Shown: positions 1 to 5,416 of the stretch, one piece after another
Numbering within the stretch: position 1 is the first letter of the stretch
How the letters are laid out: every line of letters begins with the position of its first letter
Assembly: GCA_026417715.1 (NCBI GenBank)
Contig: JAOACU010000035.1
Span: 1 to 15,199 of the forward strand
DNA length: 15,199 nucleotides
Reading direction: 5' to 3'
From: Anaerolineae bacterium
GTDB taxonomy: Bacteria; Chloroflexota; Anaerolineae; UBA4142
Position numbers and translations under genes: made by a program
The notes under the pieces: generated by a model
Databases searched by the model: none
Told to the model about the DNA's origin: nothing
Seen by the model: only the letters and a program-made list of their open reading frames with translations

Positions 1-201
1 CACGAGCACCGCGCCCGCATCGAGATACAACGTAATGTGATCGCGCAAAACAATCGAGCCGATGACGTAGCGCCCTGCGGGAACGAACACCGTCCCGCCG
101 CCGCATTGCGCCGCTGCATCAATCGCGCGTTGAAGTGCGTGTGTATCGAGCGTGATACCATCGCCGCGCGCGTTGAAATTGCGAAGGTTAAATTCCGACA
201 T
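1..201 (-). CDS. GH28 polygalacturonase-like protein, N-terminal 67 residues (cut by left edge)
   Basis: The frame is open from an ATG at 201 to the window edge. The visible residues have the typical beginning of a GH28/pectate-lyase-superfamily beta-helix enzyme: NLRNFNARGDGITLDT, then a helix (ALQRAIDAAAQ), then GGGTVFVPAGRYVIGSI and a strand ending LYLDAGA. The catalytic aspartates lie further on and cannot be seen. No signal peptide is present, so the enzyme is probably cytoplasmic and acts on imported galacturonate-containing oligosaccharides. The start lies inside the 3' end of the GH105 gene (14-bp overlap) with GGAA a few bases upstream, suggesting translational coupling. GH28 exo-acting enzymes next to GH105 are common in pectin loci. 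Another beta-helix carbohydrate-active family cannot be excluded from the fragment alone. Confidence 0.85.
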   Translation of the reverse strand, partial: MSEFNLRNFNARGDGITLDTHALQRAIDAAAQCGGGTVFVPAGRYVIGSIVLRDHITLYLDAGAVLV

Positions 202-1303
202 TTTCGATTTCCACACTGGCAAGGATGAACGCACCAACGCCGTGATGATTATCGGTCACGCGCGGTTCACTGATATAGTACTCGAACGAGCCGTCGCGAT
301 ACGGATTGCCACCCAAGCCCGCGCTCTGACACGTATTGTTCAAGTGTACACAACCAGCGTCATCCACGCGCACAAATTCCTTGAGGATGCCCTGATACGC
401 GCGCTGAGCCACATCGAGATACGTGGCGGACAAATACTGGTGACGCGCGCCTTTGACCATCGTGTAAACGAACATACACGAAGCCGATGATTCGAGATAA
501 TTCCCCGGACGTCCACCCTGATCGAGGACTTGCCACCAAACGCCAGTGCGCGGGCCTTGCACGCGCGCCAGCGCGTCGCACATTCGATTGAGAATCGCAA
601 TGAGCGCGCTACGCTTGGGATGTTCGCGCGGGAAAAAGTCGAGAATGTCCACAATCGCCATTCCGTACCAGCCCATCGCCCTGCCCCAAAAGTGAGGTGA
701 GCAACCGGTGATGGGATTCGCCCAGCGTTGCTGTTTGCTCTCGTCCCACGCGTGGTAGAGCAAGCCGGTGATTGGGTCGCGCGTGTGTTGCTCGATGAGA
801 ATGACTTGGTGCGCAATATCATTGAAATTCTCAATTGCCAATTGATAATTGTGCATTGAAAATTGCGCCACGTATTGCGCCCAGAACGCATCTGCCATAT
901 AAATCCCATCGAGCCACATCTGGTCGGGGTAAATTTTCTTGTGCCACAAGCCACCCGATTTTGTGCGCGGGTGTGTATCGAGTTGCGAACGTAACAGATC
1001 GAGTGCGACGCGATACTTGGCGTTGCGCGTCTTTTCGTACAGCGCGAACAACACCTTGCCAGTGTTGAGGCGATCCACGTTATACTCGTCCACGCGATAG
1101 CCACGAATCGTGCCATCGTCTTGCACAAAGCGATCAATGTTCGTTTGGATGTAAGCAAAGTACTTGTCATCGCCGGTCGCGCGCCATACACGCTCGATAC
1201 CTTTGAGCACGAGTCCCCATTGATAGTTCCATTCGTCAGCAAGGACAGGATAGCGCGCCATCGTCGAGTCTGCCATTCGCACAGACCAGTGGTTCGGTGA
1301 CAT
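188..1303 (-). CDS. GH105 unsaturated rhamnogalacturonyl hydrolase (YteR-like)
   Basis: This enzyme should remove the 4,5-unsaturated galacturonyl residue from the non-reducing end of rhamnogalacturonan (or related pectic) oligosaccharides made by lyases. As recalled from memory, the sequence follows Bacillus YteR closely along its length: YFAYIQTNIDRFVQDDG, LWHKKIYPDQMWLDGIYM, ITGLLYHAWDESK, GCSPHFWGRAMGWYGM, YLESSASCMFVYTM and HHGVGAFILA. Asp132 in MWLDGIYM matches the catalytic acid/base Asp143 of YteR. I chose the ATG at 1303 (371 aa, close to YteR) because GGGG lies five bases upstream; a TTG at 1318 would add five residues. There is no signal peptide, so action is cytoplasmic. It follows the solute-binding protein gene and overlaps the GH28 start. 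Oddity: residues 147-161 are encoded by an AT-rich repeat-like block (see 821-865). Confidence 0.95.
   Translation of the reverse strand: MSPNHWSVRMADSTMARYPVLADEWNYQWGLVLKGIERVWRATGDDKYFAYIQTNIDRFVQDDGTIRGYRVDEYNVDRLNTGKVLFALYEKTRNAKYRVALDLLRSQLDTHPRTKSGGLWHKKIYPDQMWLDGIYMADAFWAQYVAQFSMHNYQLAIENFNDIAHQVILIEQHTRDPITGLLYHAWDESKQQRWANPITGCSPHFWGRAMGWYGMAIVDILDFFPREHPKRSALIAILNRMCDALARVQGPRTGVWWQVLDQGGRPGNYLESSASCMFVYTMVKGARHQYLSATYLDVAQRAYQGILKEFVRVDDAGCVHLNNTCQSAGLGGNPYRDGSFEYYISEPRVTDNHHGVGAFILASVEIENVGI
821..865 (-). repeat. AT-rich CAATT-type repeat embedded in the GH105 reading frame
   Basis: On the coding strand these 45 bases are made of imperfect units such as CAATTTTCAATG, CAATTATCAATTGGCAATTG and AGAATTTCAAT. 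They contain 12 G+C of 45, far below the surrounding gene. They are exactly 15 codons in phase and encode QFSMHNYQLAIENFN. The block resembles AT-rich intergenic repeats of environmental Chloroflexota. In my alignment with YteR from memory this segment is about six residues longer. The boundaries are approximate, since only composition and the unit pattern define them. Confidence 0.6.
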
Positions 1304-1323
1304 TTGTTCCCCGTGCAAGAAAC

Positions 1324-1348
1324 GTAGGACAAGTTTGGAAACTCGTCC
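1324..1348. repeat. Degenerate copy of a GTAGGACAAGTTTG palindrome, upstream of GH105
   Basis: Positions 1324-1337 read GTAGGACAAGTTTG, followed by GAAACTCGTCC. The same first 14 bases begin the near-perfect 28-bp palindrome at 12009-12036. Here the right arm is decayed: GGAC pairs with GTCC and GTTT with AAAC around a short loop, but the outer bases no longer match. It ends about 20 bases before the GH105 start, so it lies in the operon mRNA between the solute-binding protein and GH105. It is probably a dispersed repeat rather than an operator. Confidence 0.6.
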
Positions 1349-1362
1349 AACTTTACGCGATG

Positions 1363-1384
1363 AGGGGCGGGTTGCCCCGCCCCT
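1363..1384 (-). other. Strong GC-rich hairpin just after the solute-binding protein gene
   Basis: A perfect 9-bp stem (AGGGGCGGG / CCCGCCCCT) encloses a four-base loop that reads GCAA, a GNRA tetraloop, on the transcribed minus strand. It begins seven bases beyond the stop of the solute-binding protein gene. No T-run follows on the minus strand, so it is not a textbook intrinsic terminator. Such hairpins after binding-protein genes often protect the upstream mRNA 3' end or partly attenuate downstream genes, which would give more binding protein than hydrolase. It could equally be a dispersed GC-rich repeat. Confidence 0.6.
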
Positions 1385-1390
1385 ATGTGT

Positions 1391-3088
1391 TTACTTTTTC
1401 AGGACGCCCGCATCCTGCAAGATTTTTCTCGTCGAGGCTTCCCACTCGTTGGCTTTGAGACTAGAATCGAGTGTGCGCAGGAATTCGGACCAGGTTTGCT
1501 CGTTCAACGGTCGTGTGCCCAGCGCGAACGCTTGAAAGTTCTGGTTGTAGAATCGTTGCAAGTCCGCGCGGTTGGCTGGGTTGACGATCAACTGACCGGC
1601 TTTGGAATCCAACCAAGGTTGGTTCGCAAAGTAGTTGTAGAACATCATCGGCGAGATGGTGCGTCCGTTGACGCTCTTAAAGTCGGGATAACGCGCTTTG
1701 ACTTCTTTGGGATCGTTGGTGAAGATCAACTGGTTGCGCCATTGGGTAAAGCGCGCCATTGATTCGTGGTTCCAGGCTTTGGTTGGATCAGGCAAACCTT
1801 CGGTAGTCACCACGCCGTCTTTATCGAGCAAGTAGTTGACACCCTCGACACCAAAGCCGCACAGATAGTACCCTTCGGGCGTTGCCATCCATTCGAGCAA
1901 GCGCGCAATCGCGGGACCTTTGCCGGCATCTATGGCTTTCTTGGAGACCGCAAAGAACGCGCCGACGCCACCAAAAGCACCATAGTACGCCTTGCCATCG
2001 GGTCCTTTCGGTGCAGGTAGCGGCACCCACTCACCAGTGGGGAAGTTGTTATCGAACTTGGGATAGTTGGCGGCACACGCCAGCGCGCAAAAGTCCTCCC
2101 ACATTATTCCATAGCGACCTTGTGGCCAGCGAATGCGGAATTCGTCGCGCTTGATGGTTGCCCAGTCGGGATCAATCACTTTGGCTTCGTTCCACTTGCG
2201 GAACTCGGCGAGGGCTTTGTAGAATTCGGGACGACACACGGTCAAACCAAAGTTGCTGTCCATTCGCTCCCAGTCCCACAAATCGGGCACGCCGTACGCG
2301 CCGAAGAAAAAGGCAAAGCGCGAGCCAGGTCCCCACGAGTCGTCGAAGAATCCACCCAAGCCGTAGGTGTCGTTCTTGCCGTTACCGTCGGGGTCTCTTT
2401 CGGTGAATGCTTTGGCGACGACGAACAACTCGTCCATCGTGGTTGGCATCTTGAGTCCGAGTTTGTCCAGCCAATCCTTGCGAATGACCAGACCTTCGCG
2501 ACGCGGCAAGTTGGGCACTTCGACGAACGCCATCTGCTTGCCGTCAATCTGACCGAGTGCCATCGAAGCAGGATCGTTGTAGTGCGTCTTGACGCGCGTG
2601 GGCATCAGTTTGAGCAGATCATCAACGGGTGCGATCAAGCCCTGTTTGTGTAGTTCGATGATCTTGTTGCGCGCGGTGGTCGTGCTGACGGCTTGGAAGA
2701 AATCGGGCAAGGCATTGGCGGCAGCCGCCGCGTTCAACTTGGTTTCACCGTCCGCGCCTGTGGGAATGATGACGTACTTGAGATTGATGTTGAGTTTCTC
2801 GCGGATGATCTTGTAGCCGATCCAGTCATCGGGTGGCGCAGGGGCTTGGGTCGAAGTCGCTTGCGCCCACATTTCGATATCCACCGGCTTGGCAGGCGTA
2901 TCTGTGGGCTTGGGCGTGGGGGGCACAGTAGCAGTGGGAGCAACGGTGGGTGCTGCTGTTGGTGCGGGCTTGGTCGCGGCAACGGTCGGCGCGGGCACAG
3001 GTGTTGCCGTCGGCGCCGGCGCACACGCTACCGCAATCAAGCCAAGCACGGTAAGCAACAGTACGATTCTAACGAACCTTGTTTTCAT
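1391..3088 (-). CDS. Extracellular solute-binding lipoprotein of a pectic oligosaccharide ABC transporter
   Basis: This is the substrate-capturing lipoprotein of an LplABC/YtcQ-type importer, 565 aa. Residues 1-21 are a signal peptide (MKTRFVR, then a hydrophobic stretch), and a lipobox-like IAVAC places the lipidated cysteine at 22. Residues 23-68 are a Pro/Thr/Ala-rich linker (repeated PTAAPT, VAPT and PKPT units) that tethers the domain outside the membrane. The rest fits family 1 solute-binding proteins: DEMW-type entry (VDIEMWAQ), KLNINLKYVIIPTG, ERDPDGNGKNDTYGLGG, GRYGIMWED and KGPAIARLLEWMATPEGYYL. The ATG at 3088 has an AGGAGG eight bases upstream (3097-3102). Rhamnogalacturonan oligosaccharides are inferred from the neighbouring GH105 and GH28 genes; the protein itself does not reveal its ligand. 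No ATPase gene is in the window, and systems of this type often share one encoded elsewhere. Confidence 0.93.
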   Translation of the reverse strand: MKTRFVRIVLLLTVLGLIAVACAPAPTATPVPAPTVAATKPAPTAAPTVAPTATVPPTPKPTDTPAKPVDIEMWAQATSTQAPAPPDDWIGYKIIREKLNINLKYVIIPTGADGETKLNAAAAANALPDFFQAVSTTTARNKIIELHKQGLIAPVDDLLKLMPTRVKTHYNDPASMALGQIDGKQMAFVEVPNLPRREGLVIRKDWLDKLGLKMPTTMDELFVVAKAFTERDPDGNGKNDTYGLGGFFDDSWGPGSRFAFFFGAYGVPDLWDWERMDSNFGLTVCRPEFYKALAEFRKWNEAKVIDPDWATIKRDEFRIRWPQGRYGIMWEDFCALACAANYPKFDNNFPTGEWVPLPAPKGPDGKAYYGAFGGVGAFFAVSKKAIDAGKGPAIARLLEWMATPEGYYLCGFGVEGVNYLLDKDGVVTTEGLPDPTKAWNHESMARFTQWRNQLIFTNDPKEVKARYPDFKSVNGRTISPMMFYNYFANQPWLDSKAGQLIVNPANRADLQRFYNQNFQAFALGTRPLNEQTWSEFLRTLDSSLKANEWEASTRKILQDAGVLKK

Positions 3089-3223
3089 CTTTCTCTCCTC
3101 CTCGAGTTACATCAAAAAATTTTTGGGGGCGTTACGAAAATCATTCGTAGCGCGCGAATCTTTTGCAACGGTTGAAACTAACACTTACAATTCGTCTCTT
3201 CCTATCAACCTCCTTCCATCCAA

Positions 3224-3284
3224 AATCTCCAATCCCCAATCTCCAATCTCTAATCTCCAACTTTCCCCTCAATCTCCAATCTCT
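3224..3284. repeat. Heptamer microsatellite AATCTCC between permease and binding-protein genes
   Basis: Five head-to-tail 7-bp units run from 3224 to 3258 (AATCTCC, AATCCCC, AATCTCC, AATCTCT, AATCTCC). After a 12-base interruption two more follow (3271-3284). The last unit overlaps the TAG stop of the permease gene by two bases. On the mRNA strand the unit reads GGAGATT, so the spacer contains a ladder of Shine-Dalgarno-like purine motifs. The rest of the 3089-3282 gap shows no other structure beyond the ribosome binding site of the downstream gene. Confidence 0.85.
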
Positions 3285-4164
3285 ACTCTTTCACACCACC
3301 CAACAGCGTACCTTTGGTAAAGTAGCGTTGAATCCAAGGATACACGAGCACCATCGGGAGCATCGTGAGCAACACCGCGGCGGCTTTGAGCGATTCGATT
3401 GACGCGGCGCGCGTGACATCGTAATCCACATACTCGCTAAATGTCTGTCCAATCAAAATATTGCGCAACAATACGGGGAGCGGTTGCAGTTTTTGATCGT
3501 TGAGGTACAGAATCGGCGTGAAGAATTCGTTCCAGTAATGCACAGCGTAGAACAAACCGACGGTGAGCAAAATCGGTTTGGACAAGGGCAAGACAATTTG
3601 CCACAACACTTGCAAATCGTTTGCGCCATCAATGCGCGCCGACTCTTTGATTTCTTCGGGGATGCCTTCAAAAAAGCGCATCATCACCAGCGTATTGGTG
3701 GCGCCCACAGCGGGAGGCACGATCACGGCTAGCATATTGTTGGTCCAGCCCAAGGTCTTTGCCACGAGCAAGTACACCGGGATTAAACCGACGTGGAACA
3801 GAAAGACGAAGAGAATGAGCGCGATGACGATGCGTCGCCCCGGCAAAGTGCGACACGAGAGCGAATACGCTAGCGGCACGGTGAGGAACAAACTGAGCGC
3901 GGTGCCACAAACAGTGATGATGATGCTATTCAGTGTGGCGCGCGGAAAAACCGGATGCGTGAGCATTTGCTCGTACGCCGCAAACGACCACTCCCAGGGC
4001 CATTGCCACATCGGCGTACCACCGCGCATATACACATCCAGCGGCGTGAGTGACGTCATAATCACACGCCACAGTGGAATCACGATGATGATGAGCACAA
4101 ACAGGAGAAAACCGTTGACGATGAACTGAAAACCCCACTCTTCGCGATGCCCCAGACGAAACAT
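3283..4164 (-). CDS. ABC sugar permease, LplC/YtcP type
   Basis: This is an inner-membrane subunit of the oligosaccharide importer, 293 aa, the usual size for this family. Hydrophobic segments lie at about 14-34, 77-104, 109-135, 143-163, 197-215 and 257-277. The cytoplasmic EAA loop that docks on the ATPase is at 173-194 (KESARIDGAND, then WQIVLPL). Other family marks are WRVIMTSLTPLDVYMRGG near the N terminus, LSCRTLPGRR and YWNEFFTPILYL, with a C-terminal TKGTLLGGVKE. I chose the ATG at 4164 because AGGAGG lies four bases upstream and because the frame before it (to 4311) is translated dispersed repeat with no family similarity. It lies 150 bp after its partner permease and 194 bp before the binding-protein gene. 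Confidence 0.95.
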   Translation of the reverse strand: MFRLGHREEWGFQFIVNGFLLFVLIIIVIPLWRVIMTSLTPLDVYMRGGTPMWQWPWEWSFAAYEQMLTHPVFPRATLNSIIITVCGTALSLFLTVPLAYSLSCRTLPGRRIVIALILFVFLFHVGLIPVYLLVAKTLGWTNNMLAVIVPPAVGATNTLVMMRFFEGIPEEIKESARIDGANDLQVLWQIVLPLSKPILLTVGLFYAVHYWNEFFTPILYLNDQKLQPLPVLLRNILIGQTFSEYVDYDVTRAASIESLKAAAVLLTMLPMVLVYPWIQRYFTKGTLLGGVKE

Positions 4165-4168
4165 CTTG

Positions 4169-4174
4169 CCTCCT
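4169..4174 (-). promoter_or_regulatory. AGGAGG ribosome binding site that fixes the permease start at 4164
   Basis: On the minus strand AGGAGG is followed by CAAG and then ATG. This supports the short 293-aa form over an in-frame start at 4311, whose extra 49 residues come from repeat sequence. Confidence 0.85.
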
Positions 4175-4200
4175 AAAATTAGAAACCATTTGCGCTCGTG

Positions 4201-4275
4201 GTCATTCTGAGTGACCGAAGGGAACGAAGAATCTCTCAAACCACTTTGCGATATGCTTCGCTGCGTCAGCATGAC
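4201..4275. repeat. GTCATTCTGA...TCAGCATGAC dispersed repeat between the two permease genes
   Basis: The element begins GTCATTCTGAGTGACCGAAG, passes through GAACGAAGAATCTC and TATGCTTCGCTGCG, and ends TCAGCATGAC. Its ends are imperfect inverted repeats (GTCAT..TGA / TCA..ATGAC). It matches my recollection of a short repeat family with ends of this kind (GAAGAATCTC, CTTCGCTGC) that recurs between genes in several bacterial phyla, including Chloroflexota. It occupies half of the 150-bp permease gap and is probably transcribed as part of the operon. Confidence 0.7.
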
Positions 4276-4314
4276 AAAACGGGCATATCGTTCATTCCGA
4301 ACTGACACCATTCG

Positions 4315-5301
4315 CTAGAATAGACTTTGTTGTGCCCAACGCTTGGCAATTTCGTTAGCCACCAAAATCAGAATCAAACCAATGACACCTTTGAACAATC
4401 CGACGGCGGTTGCTAGACTGAATTGAAAATCGAGAATGCCACTGCGATAGACCCACGTGTCAATAATGTCGCCCACGCTGTACACAGGCACGGAGTACAA
4501 CACCCAAATCTGATGAAAGCCCGCGTCGAGAATGTTGCCCAAACGTAGCATCGTGACAAGGATGATGACGGGCACGATACCGGGAATCGAGATGTGCCAG
4601 ATGCGGCGCCAGCGCGATGCGCCATCCACTGCCGCCGCTTCGTACAATTCAGGGTTGATGCCGAGCAACGCGGCAAGGTAGAGAATCGCACTCCATCCCG
4701 TTTCCTTCCAAATGTCCGAAAGGACAACGACTTGGCGAAACCAATCGGTCGAAGTGAGAAACGGAATTGGATCGCCGCCGAACGATTTGATCATTTCGTT
4801 GATTAAACCGCTACTCGGCGAAAGCAAGCCGAGGAGCAAGCCGTACATAATCACCCACGACAAAAAGTGCGGCAGGTAAGTAATCGTTTGCACAAGCGAA
4901 CGGAACAACAAAAAGCGCGATTCGTGAATCGCAATCGCTAGAATGACGGCGAGCGGCAAGCCGAGCACCAGTTTGGCGATACTGAAAATCACTGTGTTGA
5001 CGAGCAATTCGCTAAAGTAGAACGAATTGAAAAACGTCTCAAAGTGCTTGAACCCAACCCAAGGACTGTCCCACACGCCCTTGAGCGCGTAAAATTCCTT
5101 GAAAGCGATTTGCGCGTTCCAAATGGGAATGTAGCGAAAGATCAAATAGTATGTGATTGGAGCGATCAATAAAAGATAGTACCACCGATGCTTCCATATC
5201 GCGACGACGAGTCGTCGCAACGCGCGCCTTGATTGCTGTGCGAGTGTCTCGGCGCGCGCGGTCGCGCGCGCTGCTCGTAACGATTCGGCATATTGACTCA
5301 T
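4315..5301 (-). CDS. ABC sugar permease, LplB/YteP type
   Basis: This is the other inner-membrane subunit of the importer and the first gene of the pectin operon, 328 aa. An Arg/Ala-rich cytoplasmic N terminus (1-38) precedes the first membrane segment at about 40-60 (WYYLLLIAPITYYLIFRYIP), a segment typical of this family. Further membrane segments lie at about 99-124, 136-160, 200-214, 241-257 and 297-317. The EAA loop is at 221-240 (EAAAVDGASRWRRIWHISIP). Other family marks are WNAQIAFKEFYALKGVWDSPWVGFKHFE and the late GNILDAGFHQIWVLYSVPVY stretch. The ATG at 5301 follows GAGGTG by four bases. The N terminus is somewhat longer than I expect for the family; a later internal start is possible but has no better ribosome binding site. 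Confidence 0.95.
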   Translation of the reverse strand: MSQYAESLRAARATARAETLAQQSRRALRRLVVAIWKHRWYYLLLIAPITYYLIFRYIPIWNAQIAFKEFYALKGVWDSPWVGFKHFETFFNSFYFSELLVNTVIFSIAKLVLGLPLAVILAIAIHESRFLLFRSLVQTITYLPHFLSWVIMYGLLLGLLSPSSGLINEMIKSFGGDPIPFLTSTDWFRQVVVLSDIWKETGWSAILYLAALLGINPELYEAAAVDGASRWRRIWHISIPGIVPVIILVTMLRLGNILDAGFHQIWVLYSVPVYSVGDIIDTWVYRSGILDFQFSLATAVGLFKGVIGLILILVANEIAKRWAQQSLF

Positions 5302-5319
5302 CTACACCTCATCTTTCTT

Positions 5320-5348
5320 TTGACAGGACTTGTGCCCAATGCTAGAAT
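5320..5348 (+). promoter_or_regulatory. Consensus-like sigma70 promoter for the receiver-domain gene
   Basis: TTGACA at 5320-5325 is followed by a 17-base spacer and TAGAAT at 5343-5348, one mismatch from consensus overall. The start of transcription would be near 5355, about 60 bases before the ATG at 5415. The promoter lies inside the 5' untranslated region of the divergent pectin operon. Confidence 0.7.
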
Positions 5349-5359
5349 CGTCAGTGTAA

Positions 5360-5365
5360 ATTATA
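5360..5365 (-). promoter_or_regulatory. TATAAT -10 element for the pectin operon
   Basis: On the minus strand TATAAT follows GTGG, giving a start near 5353 and a leader of about 50 bases before the permease ATG at 5301. No recognisable -35 box sits 16-18 bases upstream; TTGGCA occurs only at a 22-base spacing, inside the tandem repeat. This suggests an activator-dependent promoter. It directly abuts the opposing promoter at 5320-5348. Confidence 0.5.
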
Positions 5366-5386
5366 CCACCCCGCTCGTGCATCGGC

Positions 5387-5416
5387 TTGCCAAGAATTTG
5401 CCAAGAATCTGCCAAT
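5387..5416. repeat. Tandem 11-bp direct repeat, candidate regulator binding site
   Basis: TTGCCAAGAAT occurs twice without a gap (5387-5397 and 5398-5408) and is followed by a partial third unit CTGCCAAT (5409-5416) that runs into the ATG of the receiver gene. Measured from the inferred operon start, the repeats cover about -34 to -63. That is where an activator would bind to compensate for the missing -35 box. It is also in the leader of the plus-strand gene. Binding by any protein is an inference. Confidence 0.55.

Noticed and set aside
340..1350. Second minus-strand open frame of 336 codons over GH105
   Set aside because: It is a shifted reading of the GH105 gene with Arg/Ser/Trp-rich, domain-free translation.
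3224..3284. CRISPR array
   Set aside because: Units are only 7 bp and have no spacers; it is a microsatellite.
4165..4311. A 49-residue N-terminal extension of the LplC-type permease from an ATG at 4311
   Set aside because: It translates a dispersed repeat, has no family similarity, and AGGAGG sits just before the ATG at 4164.
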